DNA of 64,000 nt from Flavimaribacter sp024343425 (GTDB lineage Bacteria > Pseudomonadota > Alphaproteobacteria > Rhizobiales > Rhizobiaceae): NCBI GenBank assembly GCA_965227645.1, contig OZ245773.1, positions 5,270,001 to 5,334,000 of the forward strand, read 5' to 3'. The notes beneath the pieces are model-generated. The model was not told where the DNA came from, searched no databases, and saw only the letters and a program-made list of their open reading frames with translations. A program made the position numbers and the translations under genes. This document shows positions 31,824-39,878 of the stretch, one piece after another (position 1 is the stretch's first letter; the number at the start of each line of letters is the position of its first letter).

Positions 31824-33005
31824 GTGACGATTTTTCGAAATAGGGCCAATCCGGGTCCAATGCTTTTGTTGCTGAGCCTGCTGATTCTGGCGACAGGACC
31901 GACCCAGGCGGCCGGACCCACGATCGTGGTGGATGTCGAGAGCGGCCGGGTGCTGGAACACAACGACGCGTTCCAGCGGTGGTATCCGGCGTCGCTGACA
32001 AAATTGATGACGGCTTATGTTGTGTTCCGGGCGGTGCGCTCCGGTCAGGTCAGCATGGATTCTCTGGTCACCATCAGCGCCGAGGCGGCGAAAGCTCCGC
32101 CAAGCAAGATGTACTACAAGCCGGGATCGCAGCTTACGCTGGACAACGCCTTGAAGATTATTCTTGTGAAATCGGCCAATGACGTGTCGGAGGCGATCGC
32201 CGAATCGGTCGCAGGATCGCAGCAGGCTTTTGTCGACCGAATGAACGCCGAAGCCCGTCGTCTTGGCCTCATGGATACGCGATTTGTCAATCCGCATGGC
32301 TTGCCGGGAAAGGGCCAAAGCACCACGGCGCGCGACATGGCGGTGCTCGGGATGGCTTTACACAACGAGTTTCCGCAATTTTCTCCCTATTTCAACCTGG
32401 AGGCGATCTCCACAGGAAAGCGGACATACGAGAATTACAATATTCTCATCGGCCGGTTTCGCGGCGCCAACGGCATGAAAACCGGCTTCATCTGCTCTTC
32501 CGGATTCAACCAGGTTTCGTCTGCGACCCGAAACGGGCGCACGGTCGTGTCGGTTGTTCTGGGCGCAAAGGATCAGGAAGAAAGAGCCAGTGAATCGGCC
32601 CGTCTGCTGCAAAAAGGACTGACCTCTTCGAAATTCGCCGCCCCGAGACTGGATTCCCTGAAGCCCTATGGCGCCAACAGGCTTCAAACGGTTGACCTTA
32701 GACCGCAGATCTGTTCCGCGGAAGCGCGCAAGAACCGCAATCGGGTTACCGATGAGAGCGGCAATCTCAGTGTAACGTCCGCCTATATCCATCCGATGCG
32801 CCGGCCAGCGCGCGCGGTGTCCGTTGGCCTCGTCGGCAGCGTTAATCCGGCGCTCGCCGGGCGAAGAATTCCGGTGCCGAAGCCCCGGCCCGCCCAGATT
32901 GGCCGTGGCGTCGTGGCAATCACGGCAGGCGCCACCGCCGCGCCTGTATCGACCGGGCAGCCGGCGCCGGGTATGCCGGTGCCCCGGCCGAAGCCGCGGC
33001 GCTAG
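31824..33005 (+). CDS. D-alanyl-D-alanine carboxypeptidase (S11 family)
   Basis: This periplasmic enzyme trims pentapeptides in peptidoglycan. A signal peptide (LLLLSLLILATGPTQAAG) is followed by the S11 domain with the three active-site motifs: S-x-x-K as YPASLTKLM (Ser57), S-x-N as VKSANDVSE, and K-T-G as NGMKTGFICSSGF. The C-terminal ~120 residues are unusual, proline-, arginine- and alanine-rich, ending PVPRPKPRR; they do not look like the standard PBP5 beta-domain. Of several possible starts I choose GTG 31824, which has GAGAGG six bases upstream and places the signal peptide at the N-terminus. An ATG at 31767 is also in frame. It is divergent from the M20 gene. Confidence 0.88.
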   Translation: MTIFRNRANPGPMLLLLSLLILATGPTQAAGPTIVVDVESGRVLEHNDAFQRWYPASLTKLMTAYVVFRAVRSGQVSMDSLVTISAEAAKAPPSKMYYKPGSQLTLDNALKIILVKSANDVSEAIAESVAGSQQAFVDRMNAEARRLGLMDTRFVNPHGLPGKGQSTTARDMAVLGMALHNEFPQFSPYFNLEAISTGKRTYENYNILIGRFRGANGMKTGFICSSGFNQVSSATRNGRTVVSVVLGAKDQEERASESARLLQKGLTSSKFAAPRLDSLKPYGANRLQTVDLRPQICSAEARKNRNRVTDESGNLSVTSAYIHPMRRPARAVSVGLVGSVNPALAGRRIPVPKPRPAQIGRGVVAITAGATAAPVSTGQPAPGMPVPRPKPRR

Positions 33006-33022
33006 AGCGGGAGTTCGTGGGT

Positions 33023-34123
33023 ATGGCTCCGGCAACGCCAATACCGGTTTCGATCGTCACGGGATTTCTCGGGAGCGGAAAGACAACGCTCCTCAACCGT
33101 CTTCTGAAAGATCCGTCTCTGGTCGACACCGCGGTGATTATCAACGAGTTCGGCGACGTCGGCATCGATCATCTTCTGGTCGAGCAGTCCAATGACGGCG
33201 TGATCGAGCTGTCCGACGGCTGTCTGTGTTGCACCATTCGCGGCGATCTCGTGGACACGCTGGCCGATCTGATCGATCGCCTTCAGACCGGACGCATCAG
33301 GGCGCTGAGCCGCGTGATAATTGAAACGACGGGGCTCGCCGATCCCGCGCCGGTGCTGCAGGTCATCATGGCGCAGCCAGTCCTTTCGCAGGTCTATCGT
33401 CTTGACGGCGTGATCGTCACGGTCGACGCCGTCAACGGGTCGACGACGCTCGACAACCACGAAGAAGCAACCAAACAGGTCGCAATGGCCGACAGGATCG
33501 TTCTGACCAAAACGGATCTTGTCGATCGGGATTCACCGGAATTCGCACGTTTCACGACACGGTTGATGCAGCTCAATCCGGGCGCGCCACAAGTGTCCGC
33601 CCAGGATGGCGAAGGGATCAAGGCCCAGCTTTTCGATTGCGGCCTCTACGATCCGGAGACCAAGACGGCTGATGTGTCGCGCTGGCTGAGAGACGCGGCT
33701 GTCGAAGACCATCACCATCACCATGGGCATGACGTCAATCGACATGACAGCCGTATCCGCGCCTTCACGCTGCAACACGACAAGCCGATCGACCCGGGCG
33801 CTTTTGAAACATTCATCGATCTGCTTCGATCGGTCCAGGGCGAGCGGCTATTGCGCTTCAAGGCGATTGTGAGCCTTGCGGACAATCCTGACCGCCCGCT
33901 GGTCGTCCATGGCGTGCAGAGCGTTTTTCATCCGCCTGCGAGACTGGCCGCGTGGCCGGACGAAGATCGCAGAACCAGGCTGGTGATTATCTCCCGCGAT
34001 CTCGATGAAAACTACGTTCGCAGGTTATTTGACGCCATTCTCGATACGCCGAGCATTGACACACCAGATCGCGAAGCGCTTGCAAACAACCCTCTCGCCG
34101 TCCCGGGCGTCAGAATGGGCTGA
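33023..34123 (+). CDS. COG0523/CobW-family G3E GTPase, probable metallochaperone
   Basis: The 366-residue GTPase has the Walker A motif TGFLGSGKTTLLNR, the metal-binding CxCC motif in SDGCLCCTIRGD, Walker B-like VIIETTGLADP, the guanine motif LTKTDL, and a CobW C-terminal domain. A histidine-rich loop (EDHHHHHGHDVNRHD, near residues 230-244) is typical of zinc-handling members. It is not near the cobST genes or a visible zur box, so zinc is more probable than cobalt, but this is inference. ATG 33023 has GGGAG nine bases upstream; the in-frame GTG at 33017 is too close to that site. Confidence 0.9.
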   Translation: MAPATPIPVSIVTGFLGSGKTTLLNRLLKDPSLVDTAVIINEFGDVGIDHLLVEQSNDGVIELSDGCLCCTIRGDLVDTLADLIDRLQTGRIRALSRVIIETTGLADPAPVLQVIMAQPVLSQVYRLDGVIVTVDAVNGSTTLDNHEEATKQVAMADRIVLTKTDLVDRDSPEFARFTTRLMQLNPGAPQVSAQDGEGIKAQLFDCGLYDPETKTADVSRWLRDAAVEDHHHHHGHDVNRHDSRIRAFTLQHDKPIDPGAFETFIDLLRSVQGERLLRFKAIVSLADNPDRPLVVHGVQSVFHPPARLAAWPDEDRRTRLVIISRDLDENYVRRLFDAILDTPSIDTPDREALANNPLAVPGVRMG

Positions 34124-34129
34124 AGAGCG

Positions 34130-34366
34130 CTAACTCTTTTCAATCAGAAAACGATTGCCGCCCGCAATTTTTGTCGTCTCGACCAGAAGGTGACCGGCCT
34201 CCTCGCAAAAATGCGGAATGTCGATGACGGCGAGCGGGTCGCTGGTCTCGACCCAGATCCGGTCGCCTGCCTTGAGATTCTGCAGGCGACGCCGAGTCTT
34301 GAGAACCGGCAGCGGGCACTTCAGTCCGCGCAGATCATAGATCTCGGTCGGTGAGGACCGGGTCAT
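34130..34366 (-). CDS. TusA-family sulfurtransferase
   Basis: The 78-residue protein carries the SirA/TusA signature DLRGLKCPLPVLKTRRRL with the catalytic cysteine in CPxP (about Cys18). The compact fold continues with GDRIWVETSDPLAVIDIPHFC and GHLLVE. Such proteins pass sulfur persulfide for tRNA thiolation or other targets. The ATG overlaps the stop of the L,D-transpeptidase gene by four bases (ATGA) with AAAAGGGA upstream, so the pair is translationally coupled. An ATG seven codons earlier lies inside the upstream gene. No other sulfur-relay genes are near. Confidence 0.88.
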   Translation of the reverse strand: MTRSSPTEIYDLRGLKCPLPVLKTRRRLQNLKAGDRIWVETSDPLAVIDIPHFCEEAGHLLVETTKIAGGNRFLIEKS

Positions 34367-35544
34367 TCCCTTTTCCAGACTTTCCACCAGGTCTTTTTGG
34401 ATTTTGCATCCTGGGGCTGGCCGGCCTGCTGTTCTTCGGTGATTTCTGCCGTCTCCCGGGTTTCAGGTAGTTCGGGAGCCGTGCCGGGCGCCACCGTTGC
34501 AGACTGCTCAGCCTGCGGCGCGACCTCACTCGTCGGCTGTGTCGCTGCTTCTTCAATAAGGCCGGCCGTCGCCGGAACGTTGCGCGCATTCCGGTTGTTC
34601 AGCGCCGGCGTGCTTTGTTCGGGCGTCGCCTGGGCTTCCGGAACAATCGAGACGACTCTCGGTTTCCGCTTTGCCTCCAGCTTGCTGACTTCAGCAGCGA
34701 ATTCCGTGTTGTAAGTATCAAGATAGGACGCGTAGGCGAGCCGCAGCGATTGCGGGGCTTCCGAGGGCGGGCAAGCCTGCCGGGCGTTGAATTCCTTGCC
34801 GTCGTCGGCGACCTGGTTGAACACGTATCTGCGGTCGCAAATGTCAACTTTCGGCGGCATCTTCGTGAGTTCGAAGTGATCGTAGCCGACTTTGAGCATC
34901 TCCCAGAATTCGTAGTGATCGTTGCCGCGGTGCCGCGCCATGTTTTCGGCCGTCATGCGGAACGGATAGGCCTGCACCTGGAAGAAAGGCTGTCCGCCAC
35001 GAAAGGCTTCACGCGCAAAGGCGTAAATCTCGAGGACCTGTTCGTCGGTCATCGAATAGCATCCGGCGGAAGAACAGGCGCCGTGCACCATCAGATTGCT
35101 TCCCGTTCGGCCATGCGAACGGTCATAGGTGTTGGGATAACCCATGTTGAATGCGAGATAGTAGTTCGACTTGGGATTCATCTGGTAAGGACGAATCTCG
35201 TAGTAGCCTTCGGGCGCCTGTCGGTCGCCTTCCTTGAATTTCGGGCCAAGCTTGCCGGACCATTTGCAGATCTCGTATTCCTTGACCATGGCGTAGCGGC
35301 CATTGGTCTTGGCTTTCCAGATCTCGAGAACGCCCTCTTCCTTGAAGATGCGCATCATGATCGGCGCGCGAACCCGCTGGTCGTGCGCCTTCATCTTGTT
35401 CACGAGCTTGTCCGGGAGAGGATATTCAGCCTTGTTGTCGACCGACTCCAGCACATCCTGGCAGGCCGTCAGCGCAAGGGACAGGCCCATGACTGCGACA
35501 GTCGTTTTCAGACGACGGGATTTGGTGATGTTTGCGACTGGCAT
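34363..35544 (-). CDS. L,D-transpeptidase (YkuD) lipoprotein
   Basis: The 393-residue protein has a lipobox (LALTAC, Cys28), a YkuD catalytic domain (about 60-215) with His154 and Cys162 in LMVHGACSSAGCYSM, and a low-complexity tail. The tail is rich in Pro, Glu, Gln, Ala and Thr, with a basic end KKTWWKVWKRE. It probably makes 3-3 cross-links or anchors proteins to the wall from the inner face of the outer membrane. It is first in a two-gene unit with tusA. The SHGRTGSNLMVHGACSS block is standard for the proteobacterial YafK-like subgroup. Confidence 0.9.
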   Translation of the reverse strand: MPVANITKSRRLKTTVAVMGLSLALTACQDVLESVDNKAEYPLPDKLVNKMKAHDQRVRAPIMMRIFKEEGVLEIWKAKTNGRYAMVKEYEICKWSGKLGPKFKEGDRQAPEGYYEIRPYQMNPKSNYYLAFNMGYPNTYDRSHGRTGSNLMVHGACSSAGCYSMTDEQVLEIYAFAREAFRGGQPFFQVQAYPFRMTAENMARHRGNDHYEFWEMLKVGYDHFELTKMPPKVDICDRRYVFNQVADDGKEFNARQACPPSEAPQSLRLAYASYLDTYNTEFAAEVSKLEAKRKPRVVSIVPEAQATPEQSTPALNNRNARNVPATAGLIEEAATQPTSEVAPQAEQSATVAPGTAPELPETRETAEITEEQQAGQPQDAKSKKTWWKVWKRE

Positions 35545-35725
35545 TTCCGTCCCGGTTTTCGAAGCAGCCCTTGAAGGGCCTCACCTTGATCGACCAGAAT
35601 TATGGCGAATATGGTTCACGAATCTTTACCACGTTGCCGAATTTTGTACTGTGGGACGAAAATATAAAGCAAAAACTGTGTCTGTTGAACTCAATTTGAT
35701 CTGACGGCTGGTAACGATTTGATCG

Positions 35726-36679
35726 CTATCCGCTGCGACCGATCGCCAGGAACTTCTGCCGTCTTTCTGCGAGCAACGTGTCTGCGTCCTTCGACATCAG
35801 TTCCTGCAGCGCCTTGTCGATTGTATCGCCGGTCGCTGCTATGACCGCCTTGGCGTCCCGATGAGCGCCGCCAACCGGCTCCTTGATGACGCCGTCGACG
35901 ACTCCGAGCGCCTGCAAATCCTGCGCAGTGATCTTCATGTTGGTCGCCGCGTCTTTTGCGCGGGTGGCGTCTCTCCACAGAATGGAAGCGGCTCCTTCCG
36001 GTGAAATCACGCTGTAGATGGCGTGTTCGAGCATGAAGACCCGATTGGCGGTCGCAATGGCGATCGCGCCGCCCGATCCGCCTTCGCCGAGAATAACCGA
36101 GATGATCGGCACCTTGACCTTCAGGCACACTTCCGTGGAGCGGGCGATGGCTTCGGCCTGCCCGCGTTCTTCCGCGCCGATGCCCGGATAGGCGCCGGAC
36201 GTGTCGACCAGCGTGATGACGGGAAGCGAGAACCGGTCAGCAAGTTCCAGTATCCGAACCGCCTTGCGATAGCCTTCCGGTCTGGCGCTGCCGAAATTAT
36301 GCCGGATACGGGATTTCGTATCATGGCCCTTTTCCTGACCGATGATGGCGACCGCCTGTCCGCGAAAACGTCCGAGCCCGGCCTGGATGGCTTCGTCATT
36401 GGCGAATTTTCGGTCGCCGGCCAGTGGCGTGAACTCGTCGAAGAGCGCGGCGGCGTAATCGACGAAATGCGGACGATCGGAATGGCGGGCGACCTGCGTC
36501 TTTTGCCAGGGCGTGAGCTTGGAATAGAGTTCGGCCAGCGTATCGCGCGCCTTGATTTCGAGCTTCTCTATTTCCGAGGACGTGTCGATAATCTCGCCGT
36601 CTCCCGCGACCTTGCGGAGTTCAAGTATTTTTCCTTCAATATCGGAAAGAGGTTTTTCGAAATCGAGATAGTTGTGCAT
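35726..36679 (-). CDS. accA: acetyl-CoA carboxylase carboxyltransferase subunit alpha
   Basis: AccA and AccD transfer carboxyl from biotin to acetyl-CoA, the first step of fatty-acid synthesis. The 317-residue protein is full length. It begins with the helical lead MHNYLDFEKPLSDIEGKI and shows LTPWQKTQVARHSDRPH, VAIIGQEKGHDTKSR, VDTSGAYPGIGAEERGQ, and SVILGEGGSGGAIAIA. The last two contain the oxyanion-hole glycines. It is downstream of xerD on the minus strand, with 105 bases between; no accD is present within view. Confidence 0.97.
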   Translation of the reverse strand: MHNYLDFEKPLSDIEGKILELRKVAGDGEIIDTSSEIEKLEIKARDTLAELYSKLTPWQKTQVARHSDRPHFVDYAAALFDEFTPLAGDRKFANDEAIQAGLGRFRGQAVAIIGQEKGHDTKSRIRHNFGSARPEGYRKAVRILELADRFSLPVITLVDTSGAYPGIGAEERGQAEAIARSTEVCLKVKVPIISVILGEGGSGGAIAIATANRVFMLEHAIYSVISPEGAASILWRDATRAKDAATNMKITAQDLQALGVVDGVIKEPVGGAHRDAKAVIAATGDTIDKALQELMSKDADTLLAERRQKFLAIGRSG

Positions 36680-36784
36680 GTCTCTGTTTTTTTCGGATTG
36701 CCGGTGAGACGAAATGTGTTCCTTGGCTAAAAGTCAACGCGGTCTAAAGCAAGTAAAAACGGAAAAACCGGTCTAAAATGCTCG

Positions 36785-37738
36785 TTATCCGGCTTTTCGT
36801 GCAAGCGGATGGTGGTCCCTGACCAGTCTCTGCAACCGCTCCTCCAAAACATGCGTGTAAATCTGGGTCGTCGAAATGTCGGAATGACCAAGCAATTCCT
36901 GCACGACGCGCAGATCCGCGCCATTTTCGAGGAGGTGGCTCGCGAATGCGTGACGGACAACATGCGGCGAGAGCTGTGATGATCGCATTCCACAGCGCGC
37001 CGCAAGCGCCTTGAGGTCCCTTGCGAAAACCTGGCGGGGCAGATGTCCGTCCGCCGATCGTGAGGGAAACAGGAATACCTGCCGGTGCGGCGGGGTTTCG
37101 CTGCCGCATCGCGTCATGGCGTCCAGATAGGCGGTCATCGCTTCGCGAGCGGTTTCCGAGAGCGGCACGAGCCTTTCCTTGCCGCCTTTGCCGCGAACGA
37201 TCAGGAAGCGCTTTTCCTCTTGCAGAGCAGCCGACAGCGGCAAAGTGACCAGTTCGCTCACCCGCATGCCGGTAGCGTAGAGCAGTTCGAGAAGCAGTCT
37301 GTGACGCAGTCTGCCAAGTCTGGTTTGCGCATCCAGCCCCGGGACATCGCATTCGAGTTGCGCCCTGTCGAGCAAGCGGCTCACCTCCTTCGAGGAGATT
37401 GTCTTCGGCAGGCTGCGCGTTTGACGCGGGGCGTCGAGATCGCCGGTCGGGTCATCGCCGCGAAGCCCTTCCGAGTAGAGAAAACGGTAGAACTGACGCA
37501 TGGACGACAATCGTCTCGCCTGAGAGCTTGCGGCGAGACCGCGGCCGGTAATGTCGGCCAGGTAGGCCCGCAAATCCTCGGTAGCCGCCCCTGTCAGGCC
37601 GCGTTTGCGACCGGCGAGAAATCCGTGCAGATCGGCAAGGTCGTTGCGGTAGCTGGCGAGCGTGTTCTTTGACGAACCCCGCTCGGCGCTCATCATCTCC
37701 AGAAAGGTTTCAAGGTGGGTTCTGCCTGGATCTGACAC
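36785..37738 (-). CDS. xerD: site-specific tyrosine recombinase XerD
   Basis: XerD resolves chromosome dimers with XerC at dif under FtsK control. The 317-residue product has the SAM-like N-terminal domain (about 5-95) and a catalytic domain with the full set of residues: Arg159 (TGMRVSEL), Lys184 (RGKGGKERLVP), His259 and Arg262 (LSPHVVRHAF), His285 (LLGHSDIST) and Tyr294 (TQIYTHV). Chromosomal synteny with accA and aroK, the absence of mobile-element neighbours and the XerD-type C-terminus argue for the housekeeping enzyme over an integrase. The start is ATG 37738. Confidence 0.94.
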   Translation of the reverse strand: MSDPGRTHLETFLEMMSAERGSSKNTLASYRNDLADLHGFLAGRKRGLTGAATEDLRAYLADITGRGLAASSQARRLSSMRQFYRFLYSEGLRGDDPTGDLDAPRQTRSLPKTISSKEVSRLLDRAQLECDVPGLDAQTRLGRLRHRLLLELLYATGMRVSELVTLPLSAALQEEKRFLIVRGKGGKERLVPLSETAREAMTAYLDAMTRCGSETPPHRQVFLFPSRSADGHLPRQVFARDLKALAARCGMRSSQLSPHVVRHAFASHLLENGADLRVVQELLGHSDISTTQIYTHVLEERLQRLVRDHHPLARKAG

Positions 37739-37812
37739 GTTGCTCCCGCCATTGTTCAGGTCGTTGGAGGCACAATAGCCGGGACGTGGTTAAGAAGCCG
37801 CAAATTGCAGCG

Positions 37813-37959
37813 CTAGTCCGGATTCACCCTGTCGGTCGGAATCCGGATTGTTATTTCCCGCGGTTTCGGTTCGACATAGGTCGTCAGCGCATACATCGAT
37901 CCGTAGATCAGGCCGGCGATGACGGCGCAAAAAACCATAAGTCGGATCAGTGAAGGCAT
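37813..37959 (-). CDS. small single-pass membrane protein upstream of xerD
   Basis: This short gene encodes about 48 residues: MPSLIRLMVFCAVIAGLI, then a transmembrane helix (about 3-25), a YALTTYVEPKPRE turn, and the polar end ITIRIPTDRVNPD. An in-frame ATG at 37980 would add seven residues (MQETEAP); I prefer 37959 because AGGAAACGGAAG precedes it. It lies divergent from aroK, in the place where rhizobial genomes carry a very short conserved membrane protein. The function is unknown. The evidence is composition and a coherent hydrophobic helix, so it is convincing but not proven. Confidence 0.6.
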   Translation of the reverse strand: MPSLIRLMVFCAVIAGLIYGSMYALTTYVEPKPREITIRIPTDRVNPD

Positions 37960-38146
37960 CGGCGCTTCCGTTTCCTGCATCCCATTCAGGCGATTGCGAC
38001 ATTCGCCCTGTCTCTTTCATCTCTCTTTATGGCCCGAGCCTGCTGGCCATTTCAAGACTGGCTATCGCCCGACACCGTCCCGGTCGGCTGCTTGACGGGG
38101 GCTCGAGATTTGTTGATATCGGGAGCCATGTTGCACGGTTCGATCC

Positions 38147-38758
38147 ATGACATCCCGATCTGAAGACAAGTCGTCGGCCCAGGCCGAACTGGTGCGCGAC
38201 CTGCTGGGGAAGCGCGCGCTGGTCTTTGTGGGGCTGATGGGGGCCGGGAAATCCGTTATCGGAAAGATGGTCGCCAACGCCATCGGCGTTCCTTTCATCG
38301 ATTCCGACAACGAAATCGAGGAAGCCTCGCGCATGCCGATTTCGGACCTGTTTGCATCGTATGGCGAGGCAGAGTTCCGCGCGCTGGAGGGGCGGGTGAT
38401 CAGCCGACTCCTCAAGGACGGGCCGATTGTCCTGTCGACGGGCGGCGGCGCCTTCATCAATCCGGCCACGCGTCAGGAGATCCGGCAAAGGAGCCTGTCG
38501 GTCTGGCTGAAGGCAGATCTTGATGTGCTTTGGGAGCGGGTGCGCCGCCGTAGCCACAGGCCGTTGTTGCAAACCGAAAATCCCAGGCAGACCTTGCGAA
38601 ATCTGATGGAGCAACGATATCCGATTTACGCTGAAGCCAATCTGGTGGTGAATTCGCGTGATGTCTCCAAGGATGTGATCGTCGGCGAGGTTATAGACGC
38701 CGTCCTTCAGACGAGACGAAACTATATGGATGCAACGGGAGCAGCCAATGATGATTGA
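38147..38758 (+). CDS. aroK: shikimate kinase
   Basis: AroK phosphorylates shikimate in aromatic amino-acid synthesis. The 203-residue protein has a slightly long N-terminal extension, then the P-loop GLMGAGKSVIGK (about 29-40), the shikimate-binding DSDNEIEE and STGGGAFIN, and a lid with RRSHRPLL. It begins the aroK-aroB-corC operon; aroB overlaps its end by 11 bases. A plus-strand promoter must lie in 37982-38146, but no consensus pair stands out. Confidence 0.96.
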   Translation: MTSRSEDKSSAQAELVRDLLGKRALVFVGLMGAGKSVIGKMVANAIGVPFIDSDNEIEEASRMPISDLFASYGEAEFRALEGRVISRLLKDGPIVLSTGGGAFINPATRQEIRQRSLSVWLKADLDVLWERVRRRSHRPLLQTENPRQTLRNLMEQRYPIYAEANLVVNSRDVSKDVIVGEVIDAVLQTRRNYMDATGAANDD

Positions 38759-39878
38759 GGCGACGGAGGACGCGGATCGGGTCTCGGTTGATCTCGGCGA
38801 TCGATCGTACGACATCCTGATCGGCGATGGTCTGGTCGATCGCGCCGGCAAGGAGGTCGCGGAGCGTTTTCCAGGCGCGCGGGCCGCCATAGTCAGCGAC
38901 GAGACGGTGGCGAGCCTTTATATCGAGCGGCTCCGGAACAGCCTCGCGTCCGCCGGCGTCGACAGTGCCGCGATTATCATGCCGCCTGGCGAAAAGACCA
39001 AAAGCTCTGAGCATCTTATGACCGTGGTTGACGAAATCCTTGCCGCCCGCCTTGAGCGGCGCGACATCGTGATTGCGCTGGGCGGCGGTGTTATCGGGGA
39101 CCTGACCGGCTTTGCCGCCGGCATCGTTCGCCGCGGCATGCATTTTGTTCAGATTCCGACGACGCTGCTGGCGCAGGTGGATTCCTCAGTTGGAGGCAAG
39201 ACGGGCATCAATTCGGCCCGAGGCAAGAATCTCATCGGCGTGTTTCATCAGCCGGCGCTTGTCCTGGCTGACACGGGCGTTCTCGACACGTTGAGCGCAC
39301 GTGAGTTTCGCGCCGGTTACGCCGAAACAGCGAAATACGGGCTCATCGACCAGCCGGAGTTCTTCGCCTGGCTGGAGGGGAACTGGAAGGACGTCTTCGC
39401 CGGGGGAGAAGCGCGCAGGCGGGCTATCGCGACAAGTTGCCGCGCGAAGGCGGCCGTGGTCGCCGCCGACGAAAGGGAATCAGGCGCGCGAGCGCTGCTC
39501 AATCTCGGACACACATTCGGACATGCGCTCGAAGCTGCGGTCGGGTACGACAGCAGCCGCCTTGTGCATGGCGAGGGCGTGGCGATCGGCATGGTCCTGG
39601 CGCATCAGTTCTCTGCGCGGCTCAATCTCGCAAGCGTCGATGACGCGAGACGGGTCGAGGCGCATCTGGCGCAAGTCGGACTGCCGACGGCGCTGTCCGA
39701 TATACCGGGCGACCTGCCGCCGCCTGATCGTCTGCTGGAGCATATTGCACAGGACAAGAAGGTGGAGCGCGGACGCCTGACTTTCATTCTGACCAAAGGT
39801 GTAGGACAATCTTTCGTCGCCAAGGACGTCCCGGCTTCCGAGGTTGAGCTGTTCCTGAAGGAGAAATACGGGCAATGA
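38748..39878 (+). CDS. aroB: 3-dehydroquinate synthase
   Basis: AroB converts DAHP to 3-dehydroquinate with NAD and a divalent metal. The 376-residue protein has the typical NAD and metal-binding blocks: PPGEKTKSSEHLMTV, ALGGGVIGDLTGFAAG, QIPTTLLAQVDSSVGGKTGIN, and the metal ligands in LNLGHTFGHALEA and HGEGVAIGM. I choose the ATG at 38748, overlapping the aroK end and preceded by GGGAG. The stop overlaps the corC-like gene by four bases, giving a coupled three-gene operon. Confidence 0.96.
   Translation: MMIEATEDADRVSVDLGDRSYDILIGDGLVDRAGKEVAERFPGARAAIVSDETVASLYIERLRNSLASAGVDSAAIIMPPGEKTKSSEHLMTVVDEILAARLERRDIVIALGGGVIGDLTGFAAGIVRRGMHFVQIPTTLLAQVDSSVGGKTGINSARGKNLIGVFHQPALVLADTGVLDTLSAREFRAGYAETAKYGLIDQPEFFAWLEGNWKDVFAGGEARRRAIATSCRAKAAVVAADERESGARALLNLGHTFGHALEAAVGYDSSRLVHGEGVAIGMVLAHQFSARLNLASVDDARRVEAHLAQVGLPTALSDIPGDLPPPDRLLEHIAQDKKVERGRLTFILTKGVGQSFVAKDVPASEVELFLKEKYGQ

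Noticed and set aside
36785..37738. Tyrosine recombinase as sign of an integrated element
   Set aside because: It matches housekeeping XerD in length, motifs and the accA / aroK neighbourhood; no attachment-site duplication or cargo genes are near.
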